Below, one piece after another: positions 62,601 to 64,000 of a DNA stretch of 64,000 nucleotides. Made by a program: the position numbers and the translations under genes. The stretch comes from Phorcus lineatus (Eukaryota > Mollusca > Gastropoda > Trochida > Trochidae). Positions within the stretch are counted from its first letter, which is position 1; each line of letters starts with the position of its first letter. The stretch lies in NCBI GenBank assembly GCA_921293015.1, contig OV121083.1:26218908-26282907 (forward strand). Direction: 5' to 3'. The notes under the pieces were generated by a model. The model was not told where the DNA came from. It searched no databases and worked only from the letters and a program-made list of their open reading frames with translations.

Positions 62601-63423
62601 TAACATATGTTGCCCGACGAATGCTACATCACTATCAAAACCAACAAACACAGTAAATCATAGAGAATACTTTATTATAATTAGTATTGCTGTCTAGCAG
62701 ATGTTGTCTGATGATATAATAACAATATCCAGGATTCCAAAAGTATATTGTCAACTGTTAGTACTCAATATGTGAAAAATCATGTGAGAAATCAATAAAG
62801 AAGTTGTTATCCATGAGAATTGTCTAGTATTATTACACCAACTTCTAAATGCCTTTGAAGATTTTTTTTGTTAGTACTCGTATATATATTAAAAAAATTC
62901 ATGCTGGGAACCTACTCTATGGACCCCCCTGAATGTATTTTAGATAGGTATAGTACTATTAAATCTAAGCTCTGTCTCTTAAGACTGACTCAATAACTGA
63001 AATAAAAACTACTGGTGAGTGAAAACTTAAAGTGTCCAAGGTACATAATATCTTTATAATCTGGGCTGATATCACATTAACACTGTTGCTGACTTCTAAT
63101 GGTGACTCATTAAATGACATAAAAACTTTAGTGAAAAGTGTCCCAAAAGCAATATATATATATGTGTCTTTATTGTCATTATTTTCCATAAGCCTTCGGC
63201 TTACGCAAATCAATCTAGCTTGATATGCTTAGCCTCCGGCTTATTCCAATAATGACCCCCATCCGTCAATAAATCTTGGATGGGGGGGCATTCTCTGTAA
63301 GTCAAATGCAACCAAACCGTTTTGTCATTTATATGTTTCGGCTTTGAGGATAGAACTTTTTTACCATCATGATTGTTGACAATTGTATACTGGCTTCCTC
63401 AGGCGGATCAGAACAGTGTCGCT
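53658..63423 (+). CDS. Partial gene start, ABCD3/PMP70-like (N-terminal exons only)
   Basis: Exon 1 (53658-53764) starts at ATG in ATCATGGCG and encodes 35 residues beginning MAIQSKLTPRNSAIVTAIS, then LYLAYKNANLKKY. Donor is AAG|GTAAAT. Exon 2 (56521-56554) follows a TTTTTTTCAG acceptor, reads GVPDIRVVISE in the continued frame, and ends GAG|GTAAGT. A possible 21-nt exon 3 (63403-63423, ADQNSVA) lies between TTCCTCAG and GTAAGT and keeps phase. The opening resembles ABCD3 (S-K-x-L-T-x-R-N-S followed by a hydrophobic stretch and basic residues). ABCD3 is a half-size ABC transporter of the peroxisome membrane that imports long-chain and branched acyl-CoA. The rest of the gene lies beyond 64000. 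The identity rests on about ten residues, so it is tentative; that it is a gene start is more secure. Confidence 0.45.
53765..55298 (+). other. Intron 1 (5' part) of the ABCD3-like gene; no feature seen
   Basis: AT-rich sequence without repeats I can name or conserved frames. Confidence 0.4.
55299..55725. mobile_element. hAT-like MITE (family H1), copy 3, with 8-bp target duplication
   Basis: It is bounded by TAAGGATGGGTATTCG and its partner ATACCGCGCATCCTTA. Perfect TTAAGAAA target copies flank it (55291-55298 and 55726-55733). It is 427 bp, in the opposite orientation to copies 1 and 2. It lies in intron 1 of the ABCD3-like gene. Inner terminal phrases AATATATTGCAATACAGAAA and TTTCTGTATTGCAATATACC form a second inverted pair. 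Confidence 0.88.
56583..57180 (+). repeat. Three degenerate ~185-240-bp tandem units after a hairpin head
   Basis: A hairpin TATGTCCCCCGC...GCGGGAGACATA (56581-56613) leads into units that repeat GTGGTTAGATCTAGTG, then GTGGTGCCTTTTGCTA, TTTGGTTA, TTTTCTGG and CCATGGAAACAATTTGAAC. The units begin near 56718, 56884 and 57071. Related repeats in molluscs are often parts of non-autonomous elements; a similar head (GTCCCCCGCC) begins near 63757. Confidence 0.7.
57760..59240. repeat. Degenerate tandem array, period ~180-198 bp, inside element T2
   Basis: The phrase (A/T)TTGTCTTCAATTC.ATGTAAAATTTG recurs with variation near 57771, 57950, 58148, 58330, 58522, 58705, 58888 and 59186. Most spacings are 179-198 bp; the last is about 298. 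Linked phrases are TAAAGAGAAAAGGAT, ATAAAGA.ACAGCAAG.GCCGCA and GCGATTTTTCT.TATTC. Units are strongly diverged. Confidence 0.75.
58999..59042. other. GC-rich double hairpin
   Basis: GCGGGG ATA CCCCGC (6-bp stem) is followed by GCACGCGC TGA GCGCGTGC (8-bp perfect stem, three-base loop), then GCCCGGGGC. This cluster stands out in an AT-rich setting and lies inside element T2. Confidence 0.75.
59705..61360. other. Non-coding stretch, proposed intron
   Basis: A GC-rich patch lies at about 60465-60530 (GGCGTGTCCAGCCGCGTGTCCTGCC), and CGTGACGTGCTAG recurs in part at 59983 (TGTGACGTGCTAG). No exon is supported. Confidence 0.4.
61361..61800 (+). pseudogene. LINE ORF2 3' end with (TTATC)n tail
   Basis: The frame through 61403-61624 reads IRLPIETIGSFYEQQLSKKG, then SSHPLFLEYTTLPSGRRLRM, then FRTNRFRQSFIPCSIREIN and TAA. 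HPL...LPSGRR.R.P..RTNR...SFIP.SI..IN is the C-terminal tail of a CR1/L2-like reverse-transcriptase ORF. The 3' UTR ends CCTTTTGGGACAATAAAGA followed by about five copies of TTATC. This segment has no stop or frameshift, so it is younger than the copy at 1.4 kb. Confidence 0.78.
61801..63402. other. Non-coding stretch, proposed intron
   Basis: AT-rich with no exon or repeat that I can support. Confidence 0.4.
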
Positions 63424-63756
63424 GTAAGTAAATGTTCAGTACTTTCCACTTTCTTCACTAGTGCTAAAAGTGCTATAAAACTGTAGGTCATGGTTCAAGT
63501 TTTTGAGGATGAACTCAAGAACTGTGAGACATCTGAGTGATGGGGGCAGTAGCATGTTTTATAGGTAAACCCCGCAATAACCAAAAATCACCAATAGCAA
63601 GACAATATTTTTGTAAATATTTATAAAAATTACTGTTCTAAAACAAGTGTAACATGTTTGTTTAAGCTACATAGATCTGTTTTACTATTGCAAATAATTG
63701 AAAGGTATTGACATTGAAATGTACGCCAGGAGTTTTGGCTGGAAACTTGAATAATT

Positions 63757-64000
63757 GTCCCCCGCCTATGTCAGCGGCGTCTGTCCGTACATACGTACGT
63801 CCGTCAGGATTCTTGTTAACGCGGTAACTCATGAAGCTTAGCACCTAGAGTGTTCATATTTGGTGACAGCTTTTAAATGGAGGAAGACTCAGACGCCAGT
63901 CGACTTTGGTGGCCTTGACGTCATTTTCAAGGTCACCACGACAAACTCGTGAAGCTTAGCACCTAGAGTGTTCATATTTGATCACAGCTTTCAATGGAGG
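63757..64000 (+). repeat. Repeat head with tandem ~120-bp units, cut by the window end
   Basis: It opens GTCCCCCGCC..TCAGCGGCG..GTCCGTACATACGTACGTCCGTC. Then GAAGCTTAGCACCTAGAGTGTTCATATTTG....ACAGCTTT..AATGGAGG occurs at about 63834 and again at about 63951. Its head resembles the hairpin head at 56581. Confidence 0.75.

Overview
This is a eukaryotic nuclear window, about two thirds A+T, with intron-split genes (GT-AG introns) and many old mobile elements. The protein matches are animal. Two of the tRNA-derived SINEs (head 'GCGGGATAGCCCAGTGG', tail resembling 'TTAAACCCCAACTCA') and the LINE tails look like those common in molluscs. I therefore infer a mollusc (gastropod or bivalve). That rests on pattern recognition, not on a search.

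Two genes are well supported. (1) The WDR83OS/Asterix homologue, plus strand, four exons, 24846-26612, 108 residues; the family is a subunit of the ER PAT complex, which assists insertion of multipass membrane proteins. (2) A 21-exon minus-strand gene, 46735 down to 32074, encoding 1185 residues. It is a STAND-class NTPase with a DUF4062-like N-terminal region, a NACHT-type P-loop domain (Walker A GSPGCGKSS, Walker B LIIFIDAVNQ), TPR-like helical repeats and a very acidic C-terminal tail. All 21 exons join in frame with consensus splice sites. It resembles the nephrocystin-3 / TTC41 / TEP1 group but I cannot assign an orthologue. Three weaker gene starts are proposed: a plus-strand start at 53658 that looks like the N terminus of the peroxisomal ABC transporter ABCD3/PMP70 and runs off the window; a minus-strand pair of small exons at 23096-22665; and a CpG-rich promoter with a tiny first exon near 5262.

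Layout. 1-24 kb: a LINE 3' end with a (TTA)n tail, two direct duplications (6.1-6.5 and 12.9-13.4 kb), a TTAA-flanked MITE carrying a nested SINE (7.4-8.1 kb), a hAT-like MITE sitting in another repeat (8.7-9.1 kb), a 140-bp tandem array of A-B-A-B-A' order (9.3-10.0 kb), more SINEs and MITE copies, and the candidate starts at 5.26 and 23.1 kb. 24.8-26.6 kb: Asterix. 26.6-32 kb: repeat relics. 32-46.7 kb: the NACHT-TPR gene, with LINE relics, a hairpin MITE and a (TAG)n microsatellite in its introns. 46.7-53.6 kb: a dense repeat block, including a 577-bp near-perfect palindrome inserted in a TTAA-flanked MITE. 53.6-64 kb: the candidate ABCD3 start, whose long second intron holds a 2.4-kb TTAA-flanked element with a degenerate ~185-bp tandem array and a LINE 3' end.

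No bacterial, plasmid, viral or CRISPR features were found. The most novel material is the pair of TTAA-type element families with nested insertions, the giant palindrome, and the NACHT-TPR gene itself.
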